DNA from: an uncultured Prevotella sp.
GTDB lineage: Bacteria > Bacteroidota > Bacteroidia > Bacteroidales > Bacteroidaceae
DNA length: 64,000 nt
Assembly (NCBI GenBank): GCA_946403845.1
Contig: CAMJBL010000007.1
Span: forward strand, 1 to 64,000
Direction: 5' to 3'
In this document: positions 1 through 8,827 of the stretch, piece by piece
Layout of the letters: each line of letters begins with the position of its first letter
Position numbering within the stretch: the stretch's first letter is position 1
Position numbers and translations under genes: made by a program
The notes under the pieces: model-generated
Database searches by the model: none
What the model saw: the letters and a program-made list of their open reading frames with translations, nothing else
What the model was told of the DNA's origin: nothing

Positions 1-727
1 GCTTCTTGATCTTGGTGAGATACTTCAGCTCGATCTGCTTGATGAGCAGGATATCGACCTCGGTCATCATGTTCATCGTCTTCAGCAGGTTCTCGCTGTA
101 GTTGCGGTGCTCCTGGAAGAAGGGATAGAAACCGTGGTGGATATAGTCCTGGAAATAGCGGTTGGGCGACACCTTGGGCAGGATCTGCTTGATGATGCGC
201 TCATGGTCGCTCAGGATCTCGTCGAGCGTGTAGGCACGGAAATTATTGCCCGTGAGCAGATTGATGAACTCGCGGAAGGAGAAGCCTCGGAGGTTGTACG
301 ACTGCACGATGCCGTTGAGCTCGGGATTCTCATCCTTCAGGCGCATCACGCTCGAACCGGTGAACACGATCTTGAGGTTGGGGTAGAGGTCGTAGCACTT
401 GCGCAGCTCGGTGCTCCAGTCAGGCTGTTTGAACACCTGATCGATGAGCAGCGTGCGCCCGCCATGATGATAGAAATCACCTGCAAACTCGGCGATGCCA
501 TGTCCCTGGAAATAGAAGTTGTTCATGTTGATGTACAGACACTGGCGGTCGTTGACATCAAAACGCTCCTTGGCGTATTGCAACAGGAAGGTGGTTTTTC
601 CGATGCCTCGCGTACCCTTGATGCCAATCAGCCTGTTGTTCCAGTCGATCTCGTCCATAAGAGTCCGACGAACCGGTGCATTGACATGCTCTACAAGGTA
701 TCTATGTGTCCTGAAAAAAGCCTCCAT
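1..727 (-). CDS. AAA ATPase, AAA_14/DUF4143 type (3' end cut off by window)
   Basis: The minus frame is open from an ATG at 727 to the window edge (242 codons seen). The N-terminus carries a Walker A loop, GTRGIGKTT, at about residues 37-45. A later segment, LKIVFTGSSVMRL, looks like the Walker B/sensor 1 region of the AAA_14 family. These proteins are P-loop ATPases, usually about 380-400 residues with a C-terminal DUF4143 domain. They are abundant in Bacteroidales and their role is unclear. An in-frame stop lies just upstream of the chosen ATG and a -33/-7 promoter lies 28-58 bp upstream, which supports this start. The C-terminal domain is outside the window, so completeness cannot be judged. 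Confidence 0.85.
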   Translation of the reverse strand, partial: MEAFFRTHRYLVEHVNAPVRRTLMDEIDWNNRLIGIKGTRGIGKTTFLLQYAKERFDVNDRQCLYINMNNFYFQGHGIAEFAGDFYHHGGRTLLIDQVFKQPDWSTELRKCYDLYPNLKIVFTGSSVMRLKDENPELNGIVQSYNLRGFSFREFINLLTGNNFRAYTLDEILSDHERIIKQILPKVSPNRYFQDYIHHGFYPFFQEHRNYSENLLKTMNMMTEVDILLIKQIELKYLTKIKK

Positions 728-754
728 CTGCTGCGATTTGTTTTAAAACGTGTG

Positions 755-785
755 CAAAGGTACAACTTTTCTCGCGAATTGCAAA
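755..785 (-). promoter_or_regulatory. Bacteroidota-type promoter for the AAA ATPase gene
   Basis: Read on the minus strand: -33 TTTG (785-782), 19-bp spacer, -7 TACCTTTG (762-755). Transcription should start near 748, about 20 nt before the ATG at 727. Confidence 0.7.
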
Positions 786-853
786 GTCTAAATAGCAAAA
801 TCTGTATTAAATAATGTTATTTTTGCGATGAATCAAGAATTTTACGTGATATT

Positions 854-3352
854 TCAGAATTTGTAGGCGACATCGAACATAAACCAGCGGCCTTTCTGAT
901 AGACGACATTCGTGTTCATACCACTGCGGTAATACTTGTGGTTGAACAGGTTGCGGACGTTCAGACCGAAGGTGAACTTGTTCCATTTGTAATCGGCACC
1001 GACGTTGAAGATAAAGCGCGAGGGCATCTCCTTGTGCATCACCAGCCGATTGCCGATTGCCTTCAGTTCTTCGGCTATTTCATTCAATCTGACCATATCT
1101 TGTCGCTGATTCACCTCCTCCAGTTCATCCATGAGCTTATAGGCGTTGATCATCTCCACCACGTCGATGTTGTAGGTGCACTGCTTGCCTTCGAAAAGCA
1201 CGTGGGAGTGGAGGCGCAGATGGGGGGTTGCCTGCCAGCTGACGACGGCATTCGACATGATGGTGGGGGTATTGTTGTTGTCGTCGATATTCGCCGTATA
1301 GACGTTGGCCTCGAAGGCGTGCGTCCAGGTGAAATTGAGGTCGACGGTCCACGCCCGCTTGCGATAGTTGGCCATAAACTCCACACCTGCCGTTTTGTTC
1401 GTACCTTCATTCACGTATTCGATGACGTGCGTATAAATCAGGTTGTTGGCCCGGTTATAGAAGCCGTTTACCTCGAAATTCAGACCCTTCAGCCACTCCA
1501 GTCCGGCGAAGGTGAGCTGGAGGGAGTTGACGAATTCGGGCTCAAGGTTTATTTGGGAATCATAATCTTCGTAAATCTTATTGCCAGTCAGGAAAGGCAG
1601 CAGGTGGTTGACTCTGCGATACATATACGGGGCATCGACAAACGAGCGCGAATAGCTGAACTTGACATTCCATTTGGGGTTGAGCAGAATCAGCGCCACA
1701 CGGGGGGAATACTCCCTGAGGGTGAGGTTTTCAACGCGCTCCTTATGGTCGTAGCGCAGACCGGCATTCAGGATGACGTTGCGCCACTGGTGCTTCAGCT
1801 GCAGGAAGGCGTTGTAACTGCTTTCATGGCCTTTGCCTTCTTCAGAGATCACGGGAATCTCTTCTCGGAGTTGTGAAAAATTATAACCTAAGGTGTAACG
1901 GACATCGTCCAGCTGGAAATGCGACGCTTCGACGCCGAAGGCGATGGAACCCTTATGATCCTTGGTGTCGATGTAGCTGTAGTCGCCCTTGATATCGAAT
2001 CCGAAGTTCTGTTCGGTACCGCTGATAAATCTGAACAAACCGGGGTTGTTGAACACCTGGGTTAAAGACGATGTAGAATCTGTGCCGAAGATGATGCCTA
2101 ATTCGGGTAGGGGCTTATCGAGGATCACCTGATAGTGGGTAAGCTCGCTGTTGTCGTAAGTCACCGTTCCTTTCAGGTTCACCGGTCCCACTTTGCGGCT
2201 GTAGCTCAGACCGGCATGATGCGACTTGGTGACGAAGCTGGGCGAATAGCCGTCGATCTTTCGGTATTTGTCGTGGGCGTAGCTCTTGGCCAGCGTACTC
2301 ATGCTATAGGGTGGGATGATCTCCGAGAAGTGGGTGTCGTAGATCAGCTGCAGGTCCTTGTACTTCAGTTGCAGTCCGAAGTCGTAGGAGGGTTTTTCGC
2401 CGACACGTCCCACGGTGATCTCCTTCTCTGGGATGCCCCATTGGTCGTTGATCATCTCTGCAGGGGCATCCATCGTCTCGCCGTTGTTCCGGTAGATGCT
2501 TGCCCAGACGAGCAGGTCGAGGTCGAAATAGCGTTTGCCGAACAGCACGTCGCCACGTGCCTGCCCGAAGTTACCGATGCCACCCTTGATCTTCACGCCA
2601 TTGACGTCGGCACCCTGTTTGGTGATGAGGTTCACCACACCTGTCAGCGCCACACCGCCATAGAGCGAGGAGGCAGGACCGCGCAGCACCTCGATCTGCT
2701 TGATCTTCTCCAGACTCACGCTGAAGTCGGGTGAGGCGATATTGGTGCAGTAGCTGTTCATGCGGTGGCCGTTGAGCATGATGAGGATCTTCTCCTGGCC
2801 GTTGCTATAGATGCCACGCATGGCGATGTTGATATCGTCGTTACAGTCGACGATGTTCATGCCCGGCACATAGGTGGCGAGCACCTCTTGCAGGTTGCAG
2901 GCGCCTGAGTTGCGGATCATCTCCTCGGTGATCAGCGTCGTAGGCACAGGCACCTCGTTGAGCGTCTCTGCCTGACTCGAGGCGGTGGTGATCTTCGCGG
3001 TGAGGCCCGATCTTAGGTCTTCCACCAGATCCACGAACCGCTGGGGATCCTGCGACGAGGTCGTGAAATAGGGGTCGGCATTCAGCAGTTTGCGCGTGGC
3101 CTGTTCTGCCTTGTCGTTCTCGTCGAGGCTGAGCCAGCAGAGGGCCATGAGGCGGTAGGCGCTCTCAAGGAGATTGCCGTTGAAGTCGTTGATGTTGTTC
3201 TGCAGCAACGACAGGGCCTGTTCGATGCGTCCGATGTCGTAGTCGTTTTCTGCCTGACTGTAAATCTGGCGAAGCGATTCCTGAGCGCTTACGGGACTGG
3301 CCGTCAATAGCAGTCCTGCTAATAATATAATATGGTATAGCCTTCTTTTCAT
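854..3352 (-). CDS. TonB-dependent receptor with TPR-like N-terminal domain
   Basis: 832 residues. A signal peptide ends near PVSAQ (about residue 24). Residues 25-120 are helical and TPR-like (AENDYDIGRIEQALSLL, NADPYF). They stand where most Bacteroidota receptors carry a carboxypeptidase-regulatory or STN domain. The TonB plug follows (VPVPTTLITEEMIRNSG, LRGPASSLYGGVALTGVVNLIT), then a long beta-barrel ending in aromatic Phe. It should be an outer-membrane importer energised by TonB; the substrate is not evident. It is the last gene of a five-gene signalling operon, and its ATG overlaps the stop of the kinase gene by 4 bp. The pairing suggests receptor and signalling proteins act together, but that is inference. 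Confidence 0.85.
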   Translation of the reverse strand: MKRRLYHIILLAGLLLTASPVSAQESLRQIYSQAENDYDIGRIEQALSLLQNNINDFNGNLLESAYRLMALCWLSLDENDKAEQATRKLLNADPYFTTSSQDPQRFVDLVEDLRSGLTAKITTASSQAETLNEVPVPTTLITEEMIRNSGACNLQEVLATYVPGMNIVDCNDDINIAMRGIYSNGQEKILIMLNGHRMNSYCTNIASPDFSVSLEKIKQIEVLRGPASSLYGGVALTGVVNLITKQGADVNGVKIKGGIGNFGQARGDVLFGKRYFDLDLLVWASIYRNNGETMDAPAEMINDQWGIPEKEITVGRVGEKPSYDFGLQLKYKDLQLIYDTHFSEIIPPYSMSTLAKSYAHDKYRKIDGYSPSFVTKSHHAGLSYSRKVGPVNLKGTVTYDNSELTHYQVILDKPLPELGIIFGTDSTSSLTQVFNNPGLFRFISGTEQNFGFDIKGDYSYIDTKDHKGSIAFGVEASHFQLDDVRYTLGYNFSQLREEIPVISEEGKGHESSYNAFLQLKHQWRNVILNAGLRYDHKERVENLTLREYSPRVALILLNPKWNVKFSYSRSFVDAPYMYRRVNHLLPFLTGNKIYEDYDSQINLEPEFVNSLQLTFAGLEWLKGLNFEVNGFYNRANNLIYTHVIEYVNEGTNKTAGVEFMANYRKRAWTVDLNFTWTHAFEANVYTANIDDNNNTPTIMSNAVVSWQATPHLRLHSHVLFEGKQCTYNIDVVEMINAYKLMDELEEVNQRQDMVRLNEIAEELKAIGNRLVMHKEMPSRFIFNVGADYKWNKFTFGLNVRNLFNHKYYRSGMNTNVVYQKGRWFMFDVAYKF

Positions 3353-4182
3353 TTCTTCAGGGGAATGGTAATGGTGAAGGTGGTGCCGATGCCTGCCGTC
3401 GACTCGAAGGTGAGTTTGCCACCATGCTTGTTCTCGATAATGTCGCGGGTGATGGCCATGCCCAGTCCCGTGCCCGAGCCGATGGGCTTGGTGGTGAAGA
3501 AATTCTCGTAGAGCCGCTGTTTCACCTCGTCGGTCATGCCCTCGCCATTGTCGCTGAGAATGATGACGAGCTGGCCGTCGCGCATCTCCACGCTGACGCT
3601 CGCTTCCGGCTTGTAACTGTCACCTGCCGTCTGGGCTTTGTTCCACACCGCATAGCAGGCATTGTTCATGAGGTTCAGGATAGCACGGCTCATATCCTGG
3701 GGAATGACCATGATGGGTGGCAGGCCCTCCTGATACTGCTCGTGGATGTTGAGGTTGAAGTCCTTGTGGTTGGCACGCATGGCATGATACGACAGCCACA
3801 CATATTCCCTGACGAGCTTGGTGATATCGGTAGGCAGGAACTGGTCTTCCTTGCCCCTGGAGACGAGGAGGATGCCCTGTATGATGCTGATGGCCCGCTC
3901 ACCATGCTGCACGATCTTCGACAGGTTGTCCTTCAGGTCGGCCACGATGTCTTCCACGTCCTCTCGATCACCGTCCGAGAACTTGTCCTTATTGTCGTCG
4001 ACAATCTCGGAGAGGTCTTTCAGCAGTTTGTCCGACATCTTACTGAAATTGATGACGAAGTTGAGGGGATTCTGAATCTCGTGTGCAATACCGGCACTCA
4101 GAAGCCCTAACGAGGCAAGCTTCTCCTGTTTCTTCAGCTGCTCTTGCAGTTGTTCGATTTGCTTTTCCATATCACTCTTCAC
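3349..4182 (-). CDS. Soluble sensor-less histidine kinase
   Basis: 277 residues with no membrane segment. After an N-terminal coiled coil (MEKQIEQLQEQLKKQEK) comes a HisKA/DHp helix with an intact H-box, AHEIQNPLNF, at about residues 33-42. A HATPase_c domain follows with N-box (NLMNNACYAVW), G1 (DNGEGM), F-box (FFTTK) and G2 (GTGLGMAI). It should autophosphorylate and pass phosphate to a receiver, presumably the one in the operon's first gene. It has no sensor domain, and its DHp region is clearly similar to that of the adjacent 1005-residue propeller protein, which lacks the histidine. A heterodimer in which the neighbour senses and this protein carries the phosphoacceptor is plausible. It overlaps both neighbours by 4 bp, so translation is likely coupled. 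Confidence 0.85.
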   Translation of the reverse strand: MKSDMEKQIEQLQEQLKKQEKLASLGLLSAGIAHEIQNPLNFVINFSKMSDKLLKDLSEIVDDNKDKFSDGDREDVEDIVADLKDNLSKIVQHGERAISIIQGILLVSRGKEDQFLPTDITKLVREYVWLSYHAMRANHKDFNLNIHEQYQEGLPPIMVIPQDMSRAILNLMNNACYAVWNKAQTAGDSYKPEASVSVEMRDGQLVIILSDNGEGMTDEVKQRLYENFFTTKPIGSGTGLGMAITRDIIENKHGGKLTFESTAGIGTTFTITIPLKK

Positions 4183-7100
4183 TTTGGTAATGTGATTGTA
4201 AACTCGCAGAATTCATCCTTGACGGACTTGACGCTGATGTCGCCACCATAGTTCTGTATCACCTCGTGGGTGAGGTAGAGGCCCACACCCGATGCTTCGC
4301 CAGTGGTCTTCGTGGTGAAGAAGGGGTCGAAGATCTTGTTGATGATGGTGTCTTCGATACCGATACCATTGTCGCGAATCACGATGGTGATCAGCTGGTC
4401 CGTGGTGGTGACCTTCGTGGTCAGTTCGGGCTCGTAGGCCTTGCGCTGGTTCTTTTTCGCCAGGGCGTAGATGGCGTTAGCATACACGCTCATCAGACTC
4501 TTGCTCAGTTGTTCGGGATTGGCCTGTATGGGTATCGCCTGCGCAGGCACGTCGAAGGCCACCCGGATATGATGCTCGGCGATATCCTTGGCATAGTAGG
4601 TCTCAATCATCTCCTTGTCCTGCTTGAGGATGGCCACGAGGTCGGTCCTGACGACACCGCCTGAACGGTCTTTCAGCATCTCTTCCATCGCCTTCAGGGT
4701 GCGGGTGGTGTTCTGGCCGTGCTCGCTCACTTTCTGCAGGTTGCCGCTGAGCATGTCGAGCACATCCATCGTGTCCTCGTAGTTGTCCTTGTCCATCTTG
4801 TCCTGATCGTCCTCCACATTGGCCTTCACGTCTTTCACGAGGTTCTCGGAGAGCTTCGAGAAATTGTTGATGTAGTTCAGCGGGTTCAGGATGCGGTCGA
4901 TGAGGCCCTGCGTGAGTTTACCCACGGTGGCCATCTTCTCCTGACGGATGAGCTCGTGCTGGGCGGTATTCAGGTCGTCGAGGGCTTTTTCCAGACTCTT
5001 CGACTTCTCCTCGATCTCGTCCTTCTGCTTCACCACCTCGGCGGTGCGCTCCTGAATGACGGCCTCCAGACGCTGCTTGTCGCGCTCCAACCGGCGCAAT
5101 CGCAGTTGGAAGAGCAAGTAGACGAGGCCTAGCAGCAACAGCACGTAGAGCAGGTTCATATACCATCTGGTATAGAATGGCGGTTTGATGCTGAATTGCA
5201 TGCTCGTAATCTCTGTCGTACGGTTCATAGCGTCTTTGGCCTGTACGCTGAAGGTGTAGTCGCCAGGCGACAGATTGCTGAAACTGGCATCCGTATCTTC
5301 ATCCCACGGACTCCAGTTACCATCGTTCAGACGGTAACGGTAGAGGGTCCTTCCCGAGATGGGGGTGTAGTCGAGCGAGAAGGTAAAGCGCAGGTCGTGG
5401 TCCTTGTGGCTGAGCTCTGCCAGCTTCTTGGGCGTTTCTCCGAATCCGCCCCAGAGAATGCTGTCGCCAGCCAGGGTGACGGTACGGATATAGAGCTTGG
5501 GGGTGATGTCCAGGGCAGGCCCCATCCCCTGGGGGTTGATGATCAACAGTCCGTTGTCGGTGCCCAGCCAGATCTCGTTCTGACGGGTGTACATGGCGCG
5601 CACGGCCGTTTCCTGGATAGGCGACAGCATCTTGTCGAGGTCGTGCAGCTGCTGACCGTTCTTCCATCTATAGAGCGCCTTTCCTTCGTTGTTGGTCAGC
5701 CAGGTCACGCCCGTCTCGTCCTTGAAGGCGTAAAGCGGGTAGGGGAAGGGCTTGGTGGCCTCGGCACTGATCACCTGCACTTGTTGGCTGACGGGCACGA
5801 TGGTCAACATGGTTTCCGCCTTGTTGTCGGTCTTGTAATGTTCGAATTTCTCCGTGCCGGCCTTCTTATACCATACGGTTCCGTAGAGGTTCTGGGTCCA
5901 GATGGTGCCCGCTGCGTCTTTCATCAGTTTCCTGACATTCTCCAGCTCGCACACCCGCTTGTGGTTCTGCCCGTTGGCCTGCATCTGATACACGCCGTTG
6001 GTCTCGCCGCAGTAGATATCCTGACCGTCGAGGAGTATCGTCAGGGCGGTGGTGTTCGTCAATTGTGCGACTCGTTCGTCGGGATGGATGCGGAACACAC
6101 CCTCGGCAGTCGCTGCCAACAGGTCATTGCCGCTTTTCTTCAGATCCCAGCAAGCGTAGTTGATACCGGGAACCCTGACGAAGCGCATGCCCTCCTGACG
6201 GAACAGTCCGTCTTCGGTGCCGCAGTAGATTTTGCCGTTGAGTGACTCGATCGATAGGACGCTGCCCGTCAATCCTTCGTTTGCTGTGAAGCGAGAGTAG
6301 GCTGAGGGAATCTGTATCGAGAAGATGCCCTTGCCTGTGGCGCCCCACAACTGCCCGCGCCCGTCGTAGGTGGTATAAGCCACATTGGGGGAGCAGAGGC
6401 CGTTGTCGTCGGAAATGGTATAGCTCGTGTGGTGCTTGTCGTCGATGACTACCAGTCCCAAGTTCTTCCTGAGAATCACCCGGAGACCGTTGCTAATGGC
6501 TTCTTCCTGTACGGTGTCGTTGAGGGCCACTTCTGATTCCCCTTTCGCCAAGGCCTCGATGTTCACCACGTCGAGTATGCCCATGCGGAGCGATTTCCGG
6601 TCTACTTCCTTATAGATTGACACCTGGTTGTCTTTTACCTCATAGATATAGCCGTTGCTTACCACGAACAGCAACTTGCCGTCGGTTTCAAAGATTTCCT
6701 TCACCTCGCCACGGAACAGGTCGCTGTCGCCGATTCTCTGGAGGGCAATATCGCCGTTCTTCTTTCTGAGGATCTTTCCGAAATAGTTATAGCCGCCCAC
6801 CCAGATCTGATGGTCCTCAGCCCGATACACTACCGTCACGCGGGTGGTTCCCGGTGTGCGGATGATGCGCCATTCGGCATGGTCGTAGTACAATAGTCCC
6901 TCGAAATTGGCCACAAACACATTGCCAATCTCATCGGTCTCAAGGTCGAAGTTCATGTTGTTGGCATGATACTCCTCGGCAGAGAAGTTACGGATAAACG
7001 GGATTCCCTGGCCGCAGAGCGGAGCGGGGAGCAAGAGGAGAAGAAGGAGGATGATAGAGATAAGAGGGTTTTTAGAGGTAAGAGGTGAGAGGGGAGAGGT

Positions 7101-7193
7101 GAGAGAATACCTCTTTCCCCTCAGATTCACCTTGATAATATTCTTTATGTGATATATCAATTTCATCATCTTATTTTTTCTCCTACTAATCAT
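4179..7193 (-). CDS. Two-component-type propeller sensor with degenerate histidine kinase domain
   Basis: About 1004 residues from the ATG at 7193; a GTG at 7202 is an alternative start. An N-terminal hydrophobic segment ends in a signal-like LCGQ. A long periplasmic beta-propeller with Reg_prop-type blades follows (IWVGGYNYFGKI, EIWLGTDNGLLIIN), then a Y_Y_Y domain (YRYRLNDGNWSPW, FSVQAKDAMNRT), a transmembrane helix (YMNLLYVLLLLGLVYLLF), a coiled coil, a DHp-like region and a HATPase domain (DNGIGIED, FFTTKT, SGVGLYLT). The H-box reads IDRILNPLNY, so the phosphoacceptor His is Asp and the next Glu is Arg. It cannot autophosphorylate in the usual way. Part of the N-terminal segment is encoded by 7-bp repeats. 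The gene overlaps the next kinase gene by 4 bp. Confidence 0.85.
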   Translation of the reverse strand: MISRRKNKMMKLIYHIKNIIKVNLRGKRYSLTSPLSPLTSKNPLISIILLLLLLLPAPLCGQGIPFIRNFSAEEYHANNMNFDLETDEIGNVFVANFEGLLYYDHAEWRIIRTPGTTRVTVVYRAEDHQIWVGGYNYFGKILRKKNGDIALQRIGDSDLFRGEVKEIFETDGKLLFVVSNGYIYEVKDNQVSIYKEVDRKSLRMGILDVVNIEALAKGESEVALNDTVQEEAISNGLRVILRKNLGLVVIDDKHHTSYTISDDNGLCSPNVAYTTYDGRGQLWGATGKGIFSIQIPSAYSRFTANEGLTGSVLSIESLNGKIYCGTEDGLFRQEGMRFVRVPGINYACWDLKKSGNDLLAATAEGVFRIHPDERVAQLTNTTALTILLDGQDIYCGETNGVYQMQANGQNHKRVCELENVRKLMKDAAGTIWTQNLYGTVWYKKAGTEKFEHYKTDNKAETMLTIVPVSQQVQVISAEATKPFPYPLYAFKDETGVTWLTNNEGKALYRWKNGQQLHDLDKMLSPIQETAVRAMYTRQNEIWLGTDNGLLIINPQGMGPALDITPKLYIRTVTLAGDSILWGGFGETPKKLAELSHKDHDLRFTFSLDYTPISGRTLYRYRLNDGNWSPWDEDTDASFSNLSPGDYTFSVQAKDAMNRTTEITSMQFSIKPPFYTRWYMNLLYVLLLLGLVYLLFQLRLRRLERDKQRLEAVIQERTAEVVKQKDEIEEKSKSLEKALDDLNTAQHELIRQEKMATVGKLTQGLIDRILNPLNYINNFSKLSENLVKDVKANVEDDQDKMDKDNYEDTMDVLDMLSGNLQKVSEHGQNTTRTLKAMEEMLKDRSGGVVRTDLVAILKQDKEMIETYYAKDIAEHHIRVAFDVPAQAIPIQANPEQLSKSLMSVYANAIYALAKKNQRKAYEPELTTKVTTTDQLITIVIRDNGIGIEDTIINKIFDPFFTTKTTGEASGVGLYLTHEVIQNYGGDISVKSVKDEFCEFTITLPK
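7074..7108 (+). repeat. Heptamer block A1 (AGAGGTG family) inside the sensor gene
   Basis: Five consecutive 7-bp units: AGAGGTA, AGAGGTG, AGAGGGG, AGAGGTG, AGAGAAT. They lie within the coding sequence of the propeller sensor and encode, on the minus strand, a Ser/Leu/Thr/Pro stretch just before its hydrophobic N-terminal segment. The block is inverted relative to block A2 at 7194-7228. Confidence 0.85.
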
Positions 7194-7228
7194 ATCTCTC
7201 ACCTCTCACCTCTTACCTCTCACCTCTT
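7194..7228 (-). repeat. Heptamer block A2 (AGAGGTG family) between propeller gene and sensor gene
   Basis: Five 7-bp units, read on the plus strand as ATCTCTC, ACCTCTC, ACCTCTT, ACCTCTC, ACCTCTT. The TAA stop of the upstream gene (7213-7215) lies inside the block. The block ends exactly next to the ATG at 7193. Confidence 0.9.
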
Positions 7229-8790
7229 AAAAAACTCTCATACGCCACATCCTTCCCGATGTAATAATTCCACTCCTCGGTGGTCAGGTCGCGCTTCAGC
7301 TTGGCCTTCACCGATTCCACCATCAGCGGCACGGAGATGTTCACGGCCGTCAGGTTGCCCTTGGCATCGCCCATCCAGAAGGTGGTCTTCGTCGAGTCGA
7401 AGTTGAAGTGCATGATCCAATTGTTGGTCTCGATGAGCGTCATGGGCTCCACCTTGTCCTTGTCGGTAAGCCAGAGGTTCACCTTGCCGTCATAGCTGGC
7501 CGAGAACAGTTGTCGGCCGTTTAGCTTCATCTTCGAGATCCGCGAGCGGTGGCCTAAGAGCTGTTGTTTCTTGCCGTCCTTGTAGATCAGCCAGATGGTG
7601 CCGTCGCTCATGCCATAGGCCTCGATACCCGTGTTCTTCGATTCGCAATAGGCGGTCACCGTGCCTGATACAGGTACATCTTTCGTCTCTATATTGTCGA
7701 GGCCTGACACCAGGTGCATCTTCCCCTGATCGTCGAAGAGGATGGGGAGGTTGCTCTTGCGCGAGCCTTTGATTACGCGGTAGTTCAACTGTCTGGTGCC
7801 TCTGAGGATATTACGTTTCAGGTCGAAGAGTGCCAGACTGCTCTCTCCGATAATCAGCAGGTTGTTCTCGTTGATGTCGTGGAGCCGCATGGGGTGGATG
7901 ATCTTGTCGAGCACGATGGTCTTCACCGTCTTCAGGTCTTCCTGAACGATGACCAGCTGACCGGTACGGCTTAGGGCATAGATCCTCCCCGTGGGCTTGT
8001 TGATGATGACGTCGCGGAAGTCGTAGTCGCTGTTCTTGAAGAGCACCTTCGTCAGCAGCCGGCTTCCCTGTCGCTCGCTCAGGATGATTTCTCCGTAGTT
8101 GCTCACCGACACGATGCGGCTGTCGTCGCCAGGCAGATATTCCAGGTTCATCACCGCCCCGGTATGTTCCGTCCACGACACCATACTCTGACTCGACTCC
8201 ATTAGCGATTTGAAGACCGCCGGATAATAGACGTCGCCCCTGTAGCGCGAAGTATAGAGGTACGAGGCATAACTTAGAAGATCGGCAACGTCCTGATTGC
8301 CGGCTTGTGATTGGATGGTGGAGATGGATCCCAGTGAGCGTCCGAGGGCGATGTAGCTCAGGGTGTCGGCCTTGCGTTTTGAGAACTCGGCCTGTATGCG
8401 CTGGTGCTCGGCCAGGAGTCGCTGGGCCTCGGCCACCTCCGATGCCTCGAGGGCTTTCTTCTCTGAGGCAACGGCATTCTGCTCGGCGATAATGGCATTA
8501 TGGCGTTCCAGTTCCGAGCGCAGTCGCATCTCGTTGGCCACTTTCGTCTGCTGAAGGGCCTCCTCGCGCTTCTCGTCAGAGATCTCGCGCTGTTCATTGG
8601 CTATCTCCTCCATCTGCGCACTCACGCTCCGGTCGATGGCCGAACGCATCTCCTGCTTCTTCAGGGCGGCCATCTGCTGCTCCAGCTCTTCCACCTTCTG
8701 GTGCTCATTCTGCCAGCCCCAAAAGCCCGCTGCCGTCGTTCCCGCCAGCAGCAGTGCAACGCTATATCCTATTATTTCTCGCCTCTTCAC
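7213..8790 (-). CDS. Membrane-anchored coiled-coil plus beta-propeller protein
   Basis: 525 residues, GTG start at 8790. One N-terminal membrane helix (IIGYSVALLLAGTTAAGFWGW) is followed by about 120 residues of charged coiled coil (QKVEELEQQMAALKKQ through AEAQRLLAEHQRIQAEF). The rest, from about residue 200, has WD40/propeller-like repeats (GAVMNLEYLPGDDSRIVSVS, ISKMKLNGRQLFSASYDGKVNLW). No catalytic motif is visible. Proteins of this shape occur in Bacteroidota as WD40-domain proteins of unknown role. Its place between a response regulator/phosphatase and a propeller sensor suggests a scaffold or signal-input subunit. Its start codon lies 2 nt beyond a heptamer block and its stop codon lies inside another. 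Confidence 0.75.
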   Translation of the reverse strand: MKRREIIGYSVALLLAGTTAAGFWGWQNEHQKVEELEQQMAALKKQEMRSAIDRSVSAQMEEIANEQREISDEKREEALQQTKVANEMRLRSELERHNAIIAEQNAVASEKKALEASEVAEAQRLLAEHQRIQAEFSKRKADTLSYIALGRSLGSISTIQSQAGNQDVADLLSYASYLYTSRYRGDVYYPAVFKSLMESSQSMVSWTEHTGAVMNLEYLPGDDSRIVSVSNYGEIILSERQGSRLLTKVLFKNSDYDFRDVIINKPTGRIYALSRTGQLVIVQEDLKTVKTIVLDKIIHPMRLHDINENNLLIIGESSLALFDLKRNILRGTRQLNYRVIKGSRKSNLPILFDDQGKMHLVSGLDNIETKDVPVSGTVTAYCESKNTGIEAYGMSDGTIWLIYKDGKKQQLLGHRSRISKMKLNGRQLFSASYDGKVNLWLTDKDKVEPMTLIETNNWIMHFNFDSTKTTFWMGDAKGNLTAVNISVPLMVESVKAKLKRDLTTEEWNYYIGKDVAYESFLRGER

Positions 8791-8792
8791 TA

Positions 8793-8827
8793 TTCTCTCA
8801 CCTCTTACCTCTTACCTCTCACTTCTT
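8793..8827 (-). repeat. Heptamer block A3 (AGAGGTG family) at a stop/start junction
   Basis: Five 7-bp units, plus-strand TTCTCTC, ACCTCTT, ACCTCTT, ACCTCTC, ACTTCTT. The TGA stop of the response regulator gene (8821-8819) lies inside it, and the GTG start of the next gene is at 8790, two bases past its end. Confidence 0.9.

Noticed and set aside
818..825. A TATTTTTG box on the plus strand upstream of 854
   Set aside because: No -33 TTTG at the right distance and no plus-strand gene follows; likely chance in A/T-rich DNA.
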